64,000 nucleotides of DNA from positions 806,001 through 870,000 of the forward strand of contig JAPFFF010000039.1 of the NCBI GenBank assembly GCA_039105265.1, read 5' to 3'. Shown in pieces: positions 50,902-60,092 of this stretch. The stretch is from Tritrichomonas musculus. Its lineage: Eukaryota; Parabasalia; Tritrichomonadida; Tritrichomonadidae. The notes under the pieces were generated by a model, which was not told the origin of the DNA, did not search any database, and was given only the letters and a program-made list of their open reading frames with translations. Positions within the stretch are counted from its first letter, which is position 1. The number at the start of each line of letters is the position of its first letter. A program made the position numbers and the translations under genes.

Positions 50902-51099
50902 TAATATAATATTATAGAGTGATATGCTATCCAATAAAATGAATTTTTATTGAATTATTTTTACATAAGTCAATTCTTATGAAAATAATATAATATTTTC
51001 TTATTATAGTGTTGCTGTCTTGTTGGAAGAAAGAATGGATTCTTAACCCTTAATGTAACCAAAACAGCAAAAAATAGTAAGAAAATGCTATTTTGAAGC

Positions 51100-51560
51100 T
51101 ACGAGTCCATCGATGGACTGAATTGCATCCACAGTAATGATGCCAACATTCAACTTGCAATTTCGTCCTTGGAACAGTCATCAGAAAGAGGCAGCAGTTA
51201 TGCATTAAACCTCCTCGCTCTTCTTTATGAGAAAATCGACACTCGTTCCAGGCGATCCTCACAAGTCACTCATCTACAATTGAAAAGTCAGGCCAGCGTG
51301 GAAATCTAAGAGCACACTGCAACATTGGGAAAAAATATCAGGAAGGAAGATGAGTCGAACAGAGATATGATAAAGCAATTGAATACTACCAAAAAGCAGC
51401 CGATCTCAGAGATGCTTCTGCAATAGCTTGTCTCGGCAAACTTTATGAATTTGGAAGATGAGTCGAACAGAATTATGATAAAGCAATTGAATACTACCAA
51501 AAAGCAGCCGATCTTGGATATGTAGAATCAATTGAAAATCTCAAAAGATTAAAAAAGTGA
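51100..51560 (+). pseudogene. Sel1-repeat pseudogene
   Basis: Sel1-type text runs through it: NIQLAISSLEQSSERGSSYA, AHCNIGKKYQEGR, YDKAIEYYQKAADLRDASAI and YDKAIEYYQKAADLGYVESI, closing with ENLKRLKK and a stop. A frame change near 51.28 kb and two in-frame TGA codons interrupt it. Both TGA sit at the same place in successive repeats (GR-stop-VEQ), where Sel1 repeats usually have Gly, suggesting one stop copied by repeat duplication. Base composition is richer in GC than its flanks. No start codon is left. Confidence 0.8.
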
Positions 51561-51743
51561 ATCTTATCTAATAAAGTAATAAACTCAAAATGCATTTATA
51601 TTCATTTATTATTGTTGATATCTTAAATAATGAAGAATTTTAATATTACTCAAGTTGGGATAATAAAAGATTATGTTAGTTATTTTAGATGCAATCCAAC
51701 TTCTGCACAAGTATATTAAAATAAAGATCGTCTTCTAGAGAAT

Positions 51744-51750
<7 letters not shown>

Positions 51751-51777
<27 letters not shown>
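51751..51777. repeat. Poly(A) tract, 27 nt
   Basis: Uninterrupted A run directly after eight T. Non-coding, between the Sel1 pseudogene and the pseudokinase gene. Confidence 0.9.
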
Positions 51778-51779
<2 letters not shown>

Positions 51780-51868
51780 TAAAATGCATTTTTAATAAAA
51801 ATTCGAATGTGAAATGTTAATAAATTTAACAATGAAATGAAAGCTATACTATTCTCTGTATGATTTAG

Positions 51869-52825
51869 TTATTTTGCTTGTGAAATTTGTGCTTGTAAGC
51901 TCTCATTCCATTTAATAAATTCTTTTTGATTTTCTTCGTTGTTCACTCTTTTAATCCATTCGTGATTAAGGAGGTCATCAACATTGGCTCTTTCTTTTGG
52001 ATCCATTTTCAAGCATCCAGAGATGAAGTCAACCAGCTCGCTGCTGTAAAATGGCGGCAGCTTTACATCCACATCAGTTGAACGATTTGCAATGATTTTC
52101 CAGATGTTAGAAACCTTTGGATTATTCAAATCAATGAGTGGGAACTGACCAAATACGCATTGAAAAACAATTAAACCGAAACTCCAAATATCGCTTTCAA
52201 AACAATAGGATTCTTCTCTTAAAACTTCAGGTGCCAAGTAGCAAAGCGGTCCTGGAATTGATTGGAAAAGGTTAAGTGATTTGCTGAATAAGCATGGATG
52301 GTCAATTTTCACTTCACTTTTGTCAGTAACAAAAATATTTGATGGCTTTAAATTTTTATGGAATTTATGATTACTTTTTAAAAATTTAAGACCTTGCAAA
52401 AATTGGTAGGCAAATATTCCGAGAATATTTTCTGGAATTTGTGGCGAAACTTGAAGAATATCACTTAATGTACATCCTGCAATTAATTCCGATAAAATGT
52501 AAAGAAATCCCTTGGAATAAAAAGATGCGTATATTGGAATAATATTTGGGTGTCTAAGATCACGTAATTGATGATACTCGTTAACAACATTACTAATTTG
52601 TTGGATTGTGTCCATATATCCAATTTTTTTAAGCGCAAAAATTTTATTAGTTTGTATATGTTTGGCTCTATAAACGCAAGTTGTCATTCGCTGACTAATT
52701 TCTGATTCTAATTCCAAATCAGAAATTTTAATAGCACGAAGATTTAATTTTTCTTTTTCCTCAGTTAAAGATTCGGTTTGGATTTTTTGATTTGGGTCTG
52801 ATTGGTCTTCTTTGTTTTGTGACAT
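51869..52825 (-). CDS. STE/MAP2K-like pseudokinase (318 aa)
   Basis: A single kinase-type domain fills residues about 35-295. The glycine loop is degraded (SEISQRMTTCVYRA), the ALKK lysine is present (about 66), HRD reads HKN (156-158, LKPSN following) and DFG reads DHP (175-177). The APE motif (199-200, YLAPEVL) and C-lobe (SDIWSFGLIVFQCVFGQFPL) are well kept, and RHPNIIPIYASFYSKGFLYI is MAP2K-like. With both catalytic residues lost it should be inactive but folded, perhaps an allosteric partner in a MAP-kinase-type cascade. Short polar tails at both ends. Complete gene, divergent from the gene at 53314. Confidence 0.88.
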   Translation of the reverse strand: MSQNKEDQSDPNQKIQTESLTEEKEKLNLRAIKISDLELESEISQRMTTCVYRAKHIQTNKIFALKKIGYMDTIQQISNVVNEYHQLRDLRHPNIIPIYASFYSKGFLYILSELIAGCTLSDILQVSPQIPENILGIFAYQFLQGLKFLKSNHKFHKNLKPSNIFVTDKSEVKIDHPCLFSKSLNLFQSIPGPLCYLAPEVLREESYCFESDIWSFGLIVFQCVFGQFPLIDLNNPKVSNIWKIIANRSTDVDVKLPPFYSSELVDFISGCLKMDPKERANVDDLLNHEWIKRVNNEENQKEFIKWNESLQAQISQAK

Positions 52826-53313
52826 TTATTTAAAAGATTTGTAAAATTCTGTGAAAAAATGGTCGCTATATTTTATATTTCAAAAAGTGAAAATTGTGAA
52901 AAATATTGTGCAAATGGGTTTTTATGAAGCGATATTTATGTTCTTGTTAGATATTTTTTTAAATTAATTCTTAAGCAGTTGATAAATTGATTGTCATATA
53001 GTGAAATAAAAATAATCATGAAAAAAAATTATGAAATTTTGATTTATATAACTAAGTATGATTAAATATAACCAACTGTTAAATCAAAATTTTAACGTAA
53101 AATAGTCATACTTGTTTTATTTCATGCTTCATTTTTAAAAAAATATAATATAATTTGATTTTAATTTCATTTTGCTGTTTTAATATTTTATATGCATGTA
53201 TATTAACTAACAAAAAATATTCTTCATATGTCTATTATTTTTTGGAGAAATTTTTATTTTTATAAATAAAAATACGTTTAAAATTGAAAGGATCATTTTT
53301 AAATATAGTAGAA
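52826..53313. other. Divergent promoter region
   Basis: 488-bp AT-rich gap between two divergently read kinase-type genes. It includes the candidate element at 52881-52890 and a loose inverted repeat around 53030-53120 (AAATTTTGATTT words). No gene. Confidence 0.4.
52881..52890 (-). promoter_or_regulatory. Candidate upstream element TCACTTTTTG
   Basis: Lies about 56 bp upstream of the ATG at 52825 and is followed on the coding strand by AAATATAAAATATAGCG. Same core as elements before the genes starting at 8588 and 59844. Confidence 0.3.
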
Positions 53314-55606
53314 ATGTCTTCTAAATATAATTTTTTGGATATACAGAATTATACTATATTATACTCCATAGGAAGTGGGTCTTTCAGTAATGTTTATCTG
53401 GTTCAAAATAAGAAGACTCAGAAAACATATGCAGCAAAAGTCTCACTTTTCACTGTTGACCAGAAAACGCAGAAGAATATTGAAACCCTTCTACTTTTTC
53501 GAGAAGTAAATTTAATGACACTCCTCAGAATGATAGTGAAATTGATTTCACTTTTCACTGCGAATAGAATATTGAAACCATCCAAATATTCTAAAATTTG
53601 TAGGTTATTCGCAAACAGATTTCGAAGGTTACAGAAATCCCACCATTATCACGGAGTATGCAAGTAATGGATCACTTCGTGATATCATTAATATGGAAAA
53701 TTTGGGACTTTCTCCAAAAGATTGGAATTCAACAAAGAAGCTAATTACTATATATGGAATATCTAGTGGAATGTCCTACATTCACAAGCACAAAGTCATC
53801 CATCGTGACTTAAAAGCAGAAAATATATTGTTTGACGAATTTCTTCACCCTAAAATCTCAGATTTTGGTCTTTCAAAGATTAACGACTTCATATCAAAAA
53901 GCATGAACATTGATTCTGAAAAAGATGTGAAAGGGACACCTATTTATATGGCCCCGGAAATTTTTACAGCTAATGAATACTCTGAAGCTTCTGATATATA
54001 TGCATTTGCATATATTGTTTATGAAATTTTCATGTTGGAGAATCCTTTCAAAAAGTTCACTTTTTATGAAATTGTTCATAAAATTTCAATGGGTGATCGG
54101 CCTCAAATAAGTGATGATGTGCCTATTTTTTTCAGAGAACTTATTGAACTTTGCTGGTCACAAGAACCAAAGAATCGTCCTTCATTTGATGAAATTGTTG
54201 AAAATTTGAAGAAAAATGAAGTAATATTGGACCAAACAATCGATGTGGCAGAATTTTATGATTATGTTGATTTCATTGATAGTTGTAATAGCTCATTCGA
54301 TTCAAAAAATTGTGTATTACATTTTGAAGATTTTATAAAAAGTCATGGACGAAACAAAAATGTAAAAAGGATCAGTATTAATTATGAAAATGAAGAAGAA
54401 GACAATTCTAACGATTCGCAAAAAGATTTTGAACAAAAAGATCATGAAGAAAAAGTTGAAATTGAAGACAATTTTCAATTGAACAAAATAAGAAGGCGTT
54501 TTAAATCATTAAATAATTTTAAAAATAGAAAACCACCGTTAATCGAGCAAAATAAAACCAATGAAATTGAAAAAAGATCATTAATCAAATCAGAAAGCTT
54601 AGGCAAGATTCAAGAAAAAAATGATGATGATGAAGGAAAACAGTTTTTATGGTATGTGAATACTGAATTCAAAAATCTTCCTAAAGAATGTCAAACGCTC
54701 GTTGAAGAGGCAGAACATGATCCAAAAAAGCAATTTGAAATAGCAAAATCATTATTTGAAGAGAAAAATGGATTTTTTTACAACATTCTTCTTGGAGAAG
54801 AGTACATAAAAAAAGCAATAAGCAGCGGATGTATTGATTCCATTATATATTATGTTAAAATGCTTATTAAAGGTGATATTATTAAAAGAGATATTGGAAA
54901 GGCCAAACAAATTCTTCAAAACTTTCAAATCACTGATACTGAAAAACTTGTATATTTGAAAGGTCTTATTTCTTTAAAAGAAAAGAAGTATTCAGAAGCG
55001 ATTTCATATTTCTATGAAGGAGTGAAAATGTCTGATTCAAACAGCATTTACAAATATGCAAAACTTTTGTTCTTAGGACAAGGAGCTAGAAAGAATAATA
55101 CTGATGCAATGAAATATTTTAAAATATCAGCAAACAAAGATAATCAGAAAAGTAAAGACTTTCTAAAGTATTTTAACTCGATGAATATTAACAAAGATTT
55201 CAAAAGACTGAAGCCTGAAATTCAATACTTTCTCATAAAGAGATTGATTGAAAACAAACAACAAAATCAAGATATTTTCAGTCAAGTTGTAATTAAGCCA
55301 AACAAAACACAAATGCTTTTTTTCAATAATTCATTCAAAGCAACCTTTTTCTATTCTTTTTTAAATAAATTTCATTCGATTTTGATCGAGATAAGTTATC
55401 CATCTAAGTCATTTAACAAAGTTTATGAGCTTATTTCTAAAATTAGAAGTAATAAAATTCCGCAGGTTAGTATCAGAATACTATTAACGTCACTTTCAGA
55501 AGATTCTTCCATCTTTTTCAAAAAGTCAAATATTTCAGAAATCCGAATTGATTCTATATTTAATATAATTCCACGAAAATTGTTTCGCAACTGTTCATCA
55601 TTGGTT

Positions 55607-56043
55607 CAAATAATAATTCCTTCTTCTGTAACTGAAATTGAGGATAATTCATTTGAAGGATGTTCATCATTAAATCAAATAATAATTCCTTCTTCTGTCA
55701 CAATAATTGGAAATAATGCTTTTAATCAATGTTCATCATTGAAACAAATAACTATTCCTTCTTCAGTCACATCGATTGGTGAAAGTGCATTTTGTGAATG
55801 CACTTCATTGACACAAATAAAAATCCCCCCTTTTGTTACTTTGTTGCATAAAAGTTGTTTTGAAAAATGTTCTTCTTTGAAACAAGTATTAATTCCTTCC
55901 TTTGTAACAAAAATATGTGACAATTGTTTCAAAGAATGTTTCTTATTAACACAAATCACGATTCCTTCTTCATTAAGAAGTATTGGAGATTACGCATTTT
56001 ATAATTGTTCATCATTAACTCAAATTGCAATTCCATCTTCGGT
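55607..56043 (+). repeat. 437-bp segment duplicated at 56918-57354
   Basis: Near-identical to 56918-57354, with only a few substitutions seen. The copies are 1311 bp apart, exactly 19 LRR units of 69 bp, so the reading frame and repeat phase are kept. Marks recent expansion of the LRR block. Confidence 0.85.
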
Positions 56044-56917
56044 AACTTCTATTTGTAAAAGCACTTTCGAAGGCTGTTCATCATTGAAAAAGGTATTAAT
56101 TCCTCCATCAATTTCAAAGATTATGAGTAATGCTTTTCATAACTGTTCATCATTAGCGAGTATAATTATTCCTTCTTCTATAACTACAATTGAGCAAAAT
56201 GTTTTTAGCGGATGCTCATCATTGGTTCAAATAACAATTCCCTCTTCTGTGATTGAAATTGAAGATAATTCATTTGAAGAATGTTCATCATTAAATCAAA
56301 TAACAATCCCTTCTTCTGTCACAAAAATCGGAAATAATGTTTTTTGTAAATGCGCATCATTAACACAAATAACAATTCCTTCATTTGTTACGAATATTGG
56401 AAACAGTGCTTTCAGAGGATGTTATTTGTTAAATCAAGTAATAATCCCTTCTTCTATCACGATAATTGGAAAGAATGCTTTTCGCGGATGTATATCATTG
56501 AAACAAATAACAATTCCGTCTTCTGTTACATCAATTGGTGAAAGTGCATTTTGTGAATGCACTTCATTGACACAAATAACAATTCCTTCTTCTCTAATTG
56601 AAATTAGAAATAGTTTATTTGAAAGATGTTCATTATTAAAGCAAATAATAATCTCTGCTTCTATCACCAAGATAGGAAATAATGCTTTTTTCAGATGCAC
56701 ATCATTAACACAAATAATCATTCCTTCTTCTGTCACTTTTATTGGTAAGAATGCATTTGTTGGATGCAAATCTTTAACAGAAATATCAATTCCTTCTTCT
56801 GTTACATCAATTGGTGAAAATGTTTTTTCTGGATGTACATCATTAGCACAAATAACAATTCCATCTTTTATTTCTAAAATTAGAGATTCATCTTTTTATT
56901 ACTGTACATCATTAAAT

Positions 56918-57354
56918 CAAATAATAATTCCTTCTTCTGTAACTGAAATTGAGGATAATTCATTTGAAGGATGTTCATCATTAAATCAAATAATAATTCC
57001 TTCTTCTGTCACAATAATTGGAAATAATGCTTTTAATCAATGTTCATCATTGAAACAAATAACTATTCCTTCTTCAGTCACATCGATTGGTGAAAGTGCA
57101 TTTTGTGAATGCACTTCATTGACACAAATAAAAATTCCCCCTTTTGTTACTTCGTTGCATAAAAGTTGTTTTGAAAAATGTTCTTCTTTGAAACAAATAT
57201 TAATTCCTTCCTTTGTAACAAAAATATGTGACAATTGTTTCAAAGAATGTTTCTTATTAACACAAATCACGATTCCTTCTTCATTAAGAAGTATTGGAGA
57301 TTACGCATTTTATAATTGTTCATCATTAACTCAAATTGCAATTCCATCTTCGGT
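56918..57354 (+). repeat. Second copy of the 437-bp LRR segment
   Basis: See 55607-56043. The copies diverge sharply after ATTCCATCTTCGGT, which marks the right junction of the duplicated block. Confidence 0.85.
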
Positions 57355-57834
57355 GAATTGTATTGGATGGAATGCTTTTTGTGGGTGTTCGTCATTGATC
57401 CAAGTATCAATTCCATCATTAGTAACTGAAATTATGGACTGTACTTTTAATGATTGCTCATCGCTAATAGAAGTAATAATTCCTTCTTCAGTAATAGCAA
57501 TTGGTGATAGTTCTTTTTATGGATGCTCCTCATTGACACAAATAAACATTCCTTTTTCAGTTCTTTCAATTGGAGATAATGCTTTTGAGGAATGTATATC
57601 ATTGGCACAAATAACAATTTCTTCTTCTGTCATTTCAATTGGAGATAATGCATTCAAAGGATGTGTATCATTAGAACAAAAAAAATTCCTTTCTCTGTAA
57701 AAGAAATTGGTAAGCGTGCATTTTATGGATGCAAATCACTTAAAAGAGTATCAATTCCTCTTAACGCCAAAATTGGAAGTGAAGCTTTCAAAATGTGTAA
57801 TTCGCAAATACTCTTTAATGGAGTATTACATTAA

Positions 57835-57929
57835 TATCTATCTATTTTACAGATTTTTTCACATAATTTTTAGTAAAATACCTTGAAAATGTCCCATGAA
57901 ATATTATTTTGACTGATCCTTTTTTCATA

Positions 57930-57979
<50 letters not shown>

Positions 57980-58545
57980 CTAGATAAAAATACTTTCAAT
58001 TTCGATATTTTTATTTAAATTGAGATTGTATTAATTTTATTCATCTGTGTTTAAAATAATTTTAAGGCTGTTTTTGAAAATATTTGTGTAAATTGTGCAT
58101 CGCATCTGATATTCATTTAGATCCTTTTAAAAGCAATTTTATTCATCTGTATTTAAATCAAATGGATCAATTTAATTAAACTTGATAAAGATAGAAAAGA
58201 TGGTTTATATTGAGATTGAAAAAATGAAAATGGTTGGGAAGACAATTATGATTGAGAAGAGGTCAATTTAGAAAATAGTGTGATTGAAAAGAAGAAATTG
58301 GTTAAGTAAAATATTATAAAGAAAATAATATTTGAGAATGAAAATTGAAGAATTAATTGACTAAAAATAAGTGATCAAGTTTTTGTAATAAGGGATACTG
58401 AGCAGAAAAATGATTTAAAAAAAAATGTTTTATTAATAAAAAAGCAAAGAAATATTTTAAAAGCATCATAAAAGTTGTTTTATAGCAACAAAAATTGTAG
58501 TTATAGTTGCTATAAAATAATAATAAAGCAAAATTTATTTTTTAA
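57835..58545. other. Intergenic with poly(T), short repeats and a small hairpin
   Basis: Contains the 48-nt T tract (57932-57979), two copies of ATTTTATTCATCTGT (58034 and 58135), the left GGCTGTTTTTGAA repeat (58066) and a hairpin TTTTATAGCAAC/GTTGCTATAAAA just 3' of the BTB-discoidin gene. No gene seen. Confidence 0.5.
57932..57979. repeat. Poly(T) tract, about 48 nt
   Basis: Longest homopolymer in the window; non-coding. Its length may be uncertain in the assembly. Confidence 0.85.
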
Positions 58546-59844
58546 TTAGATAATTTCTTTGATAGAGCCATAAAATTCAATAGAATGTATTCGAATGCAA
58601 TTGCCAATAACATAATACTCGCCGGTGTGACGAAAACGGCAAAAACGTGCAAAACTGCTTGAGTGAACATCAAATGTTTTTATAGAATTTGGTTCATTCA
58701 ATCCAGAATAGTTACTTTGTTCATCAATTTTGAACCAATTTTCTCCGTCGTTTGAAATTTCAATTACCCAGCTCTTTACATAACCGCCGGCTGGGCCAGA
58801 TTTAATTGAATAGCCTGATATCTGAATTTCGTAATTTTTGAAATCATAACAAATCCAAGTGTAAGGTTTTTTACCAGTGTCTGATAGGAATAGATTATCC
58901 TGGTCAAAGTCAAGCAAATTTTTTGGTGGACTTGATTTGCTTGGATAATTAGATGTCACTTTTACAACATCACAATCAGAAATATTTTTTCCAAATTTAT
59001 TTGTTAAAAATCGAATGATTCCATTGAATTCTTTTCCTTCTTTATATTCAAATATGTTCTGTTTGCTTTGTTCAATGTAACGTGTTGATTCTTCTCCTTG
59101 AAATTGAACTTTTTCTATGAGTCGCGATGAAATTGAATGCCAAATATTTGAATCGATGTCATTGTAATCAAAAATGTTAATAAATTCAGTTATTGACTCT
59201 GATGATACATTTGAAAAAATGACAAACTTATACAAAAAGCTGAATTTTGTGTTTGTTTGATAAAGGTCATTGGCAAAGGTCAAAAATTGATCTTCATCTT
59301 TCAATTTTAGATTTGAATGACAAAAAATTTTTGAAAGGATTTGTTCATCAAGTGAAGCAAGATCTTCTTTGTGATTTATGCATATTTCGAAGAAATGTGA
59401 GGCAATGTATTCAATTTCAGCTGATAAATTCTTTGAAAAAAATTTTGAAAATTTCCCATGTTTTTTAATCAGTGAAAAAATGTTGTCATCGGTAATTTTA
59501 GCTGATTCATCAGGTGTTTTGAAATCATAAAACTCATTGCCTAGCCATTCTATAATTTCATAAAAAAAATCAATTTGATTATTTGGTATTGATATATCTT
59601 TAAAATTAATAAGTTTAAGTATTAAAGAAAAATCGCCTTTTTTCTCTGTATTAATAAAAATTTGGTTGAATGTTGGATCAATTGAATGAATTTGGCAGAT
59701 TTTTGGTGATAAAAGATCGGATATTATTCGACTGGTTTTGTATTCTTCGCCGTTTACGATAAAAGAAAAATCATTGCAGTAAGCCTGAAGAGGAAATTTA
59801 ATAATGCAATTGGAACTGAGATGTAATTTGCTGATTTCTTCCAT
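58546..59844 (-). CDS. BTB / discoidin (F5/8 type C) protein (432 aa)
   Basis: Residues about 20-110 form a BTB/POZ-type domain (FSFIVNGEEYKTSRIISDLL), followed by a BACK-like helical region to about 240. Residues about 275-430 are a discoidin/F5-8C jelly roll (YTWICYDFKNYEIQISGYSI; WVIEISNDGENWFKIDEQ; RFCRFRHTG; IHSIEFYGSI). There is no signal peptide, so the discoidin domain is cytosolic. This architecture is a large trichomonad family. BTB usually mediates dimerisation or links to Cullin-3 ligases, while the discoidin fold binds carbohydrate, lipid or protein; the actual ligand is unknown. The gene is complete. Confidence 0.88.
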   Translation of the reverse strand: MEEISKLHLSSNCIIKFPLQAYCNDFSFIVNGEEYKTSRIISDLLSPKICQIHSIDPTFNQIFINTEKKGDFSLILKLINFKDISIPNNQIDFFYEIIEWLGNEFYDFKTPDESAKITDDNIFSLIKKHGKFSKFFSKNLSAEIEYIASHFFEICINHKEDLASLDEQILSKIFCHSNLKLKDEDQFLTFANDLYQTNTKFSFLYKFVIFSNVSSESITEFINIFDYNDIDSNIWHSISSRLIEKVQFQGEESTRYIEQSKQNIFEYKEGKEFNGIIRFLTNKFGKNISDCDVVKVTSNYPSKSSPPKNLLDFDQDNLFLSDTGKKPYTWICYDFKNYEIQISGYSIKSGPAGGYVKSWVIEISNDGENWFKIDEQSNYSGLNEPNSIKTFDVHSSSFARFCRFRHTGEYYVIGNCIRIHSIEFYGSIKEII

Positions 59845-60092
59845 TTAAATAAATACAAAAAATCGTTTATAATTTAAATCAAAAAGTGGAAATTATTAAC
59901 AATTTTTTTCTATGTATCTTTTCAAAATATAATTCTATTGATATATTAAAAGAAGTAGATTATTCATGCAACATTAACAAAGAAAAAAATCATTTATATG
60001 TTCAAAAACAGCCTTAAAATATTTTTAAATGATTTATTAAATATATAATATAATATAAATTAGAAACAGTATGTAGTAAAATAATACAATTA
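59845..60092. other. Upstream region of BTB-discoidin gene
   Basis: AT-rich. Carries the candidate element at 59880 and the right GGCTGTTTTTGAA repeat. No gene. Confidence 0.4.
59880..59889 (-). promoter_or_regulatory. Candidate upstream elements CCACTTTTTG and AAACGAT
   Basis: CCACTTTTTG lies about 36 bp upstream of ATG 59844. On the coding strand it is followed by ATTTAAATTATAAACGATTT, whose AACGAT word resembles the Myb recognition element known from Trichomonas vaginalis promoters. Binding here is inferred. Confidence 0.3.

Larger units (their letters stand above)
53314..57834 (+). pseudogene. Protein kinase / Sel1 / BspA-like LRR protein with two frame breaks
   Basis: ATG 53314 (MSSKYNFLDIQNYTILYSIG) opens a kinase with glycine loop GSGSFSNVYLV and AAKVS lysine. 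After EVNLM, an insertion of about 50 bp near 53520-53575 shifts the frame; it partly repeats nearby TCACTTTTCACTG sequence. The kinase resumes with HPNILKFVGYSQTDFEGYR and runs to 57700, with HRDLKAEN, DFG and APE intact. Then come an acidic linker, Sel1-type repeats (about 54.7-55.2 kb) and about 32 BspA-type LRRs of 23 residues. A second slip in an A run near 57680 cuts the frame; in the next frame IPFSVKEIGKRAFYGCKSLK continues to a stop at 57834. The kinase motifs are otherwise perfect, so the breaks are recent or are assembly errors. Confidence 0.8.
58066..60013. repeat. Inverted GGCTGTTTTTGAA pair with TTAA flanks around one gene
   Basis: GGCTGTTTTTGAA at 58066-58078 and its exact complement at 60001-60013 face inward. 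Each is bordered outside by TTAA (58062-58065; 60014-60017). The 1.95 kb between them contains exactly the BTB-discoidin gene with its flanks. The arrangement is what a TTAA-targeting element carrying a gene would leave, but the ends are short and chance or separate scraps are possible. Confidence 0.4.

Noticed and set aside
53480-53580. Short intron in the kinase N-lobe
   Set aside because: GTGAAA...AATAG was considered, but joining those borders does not give the kinase frame, and the segment partly repeats neighbouring coding sequence, which fits an insertion.
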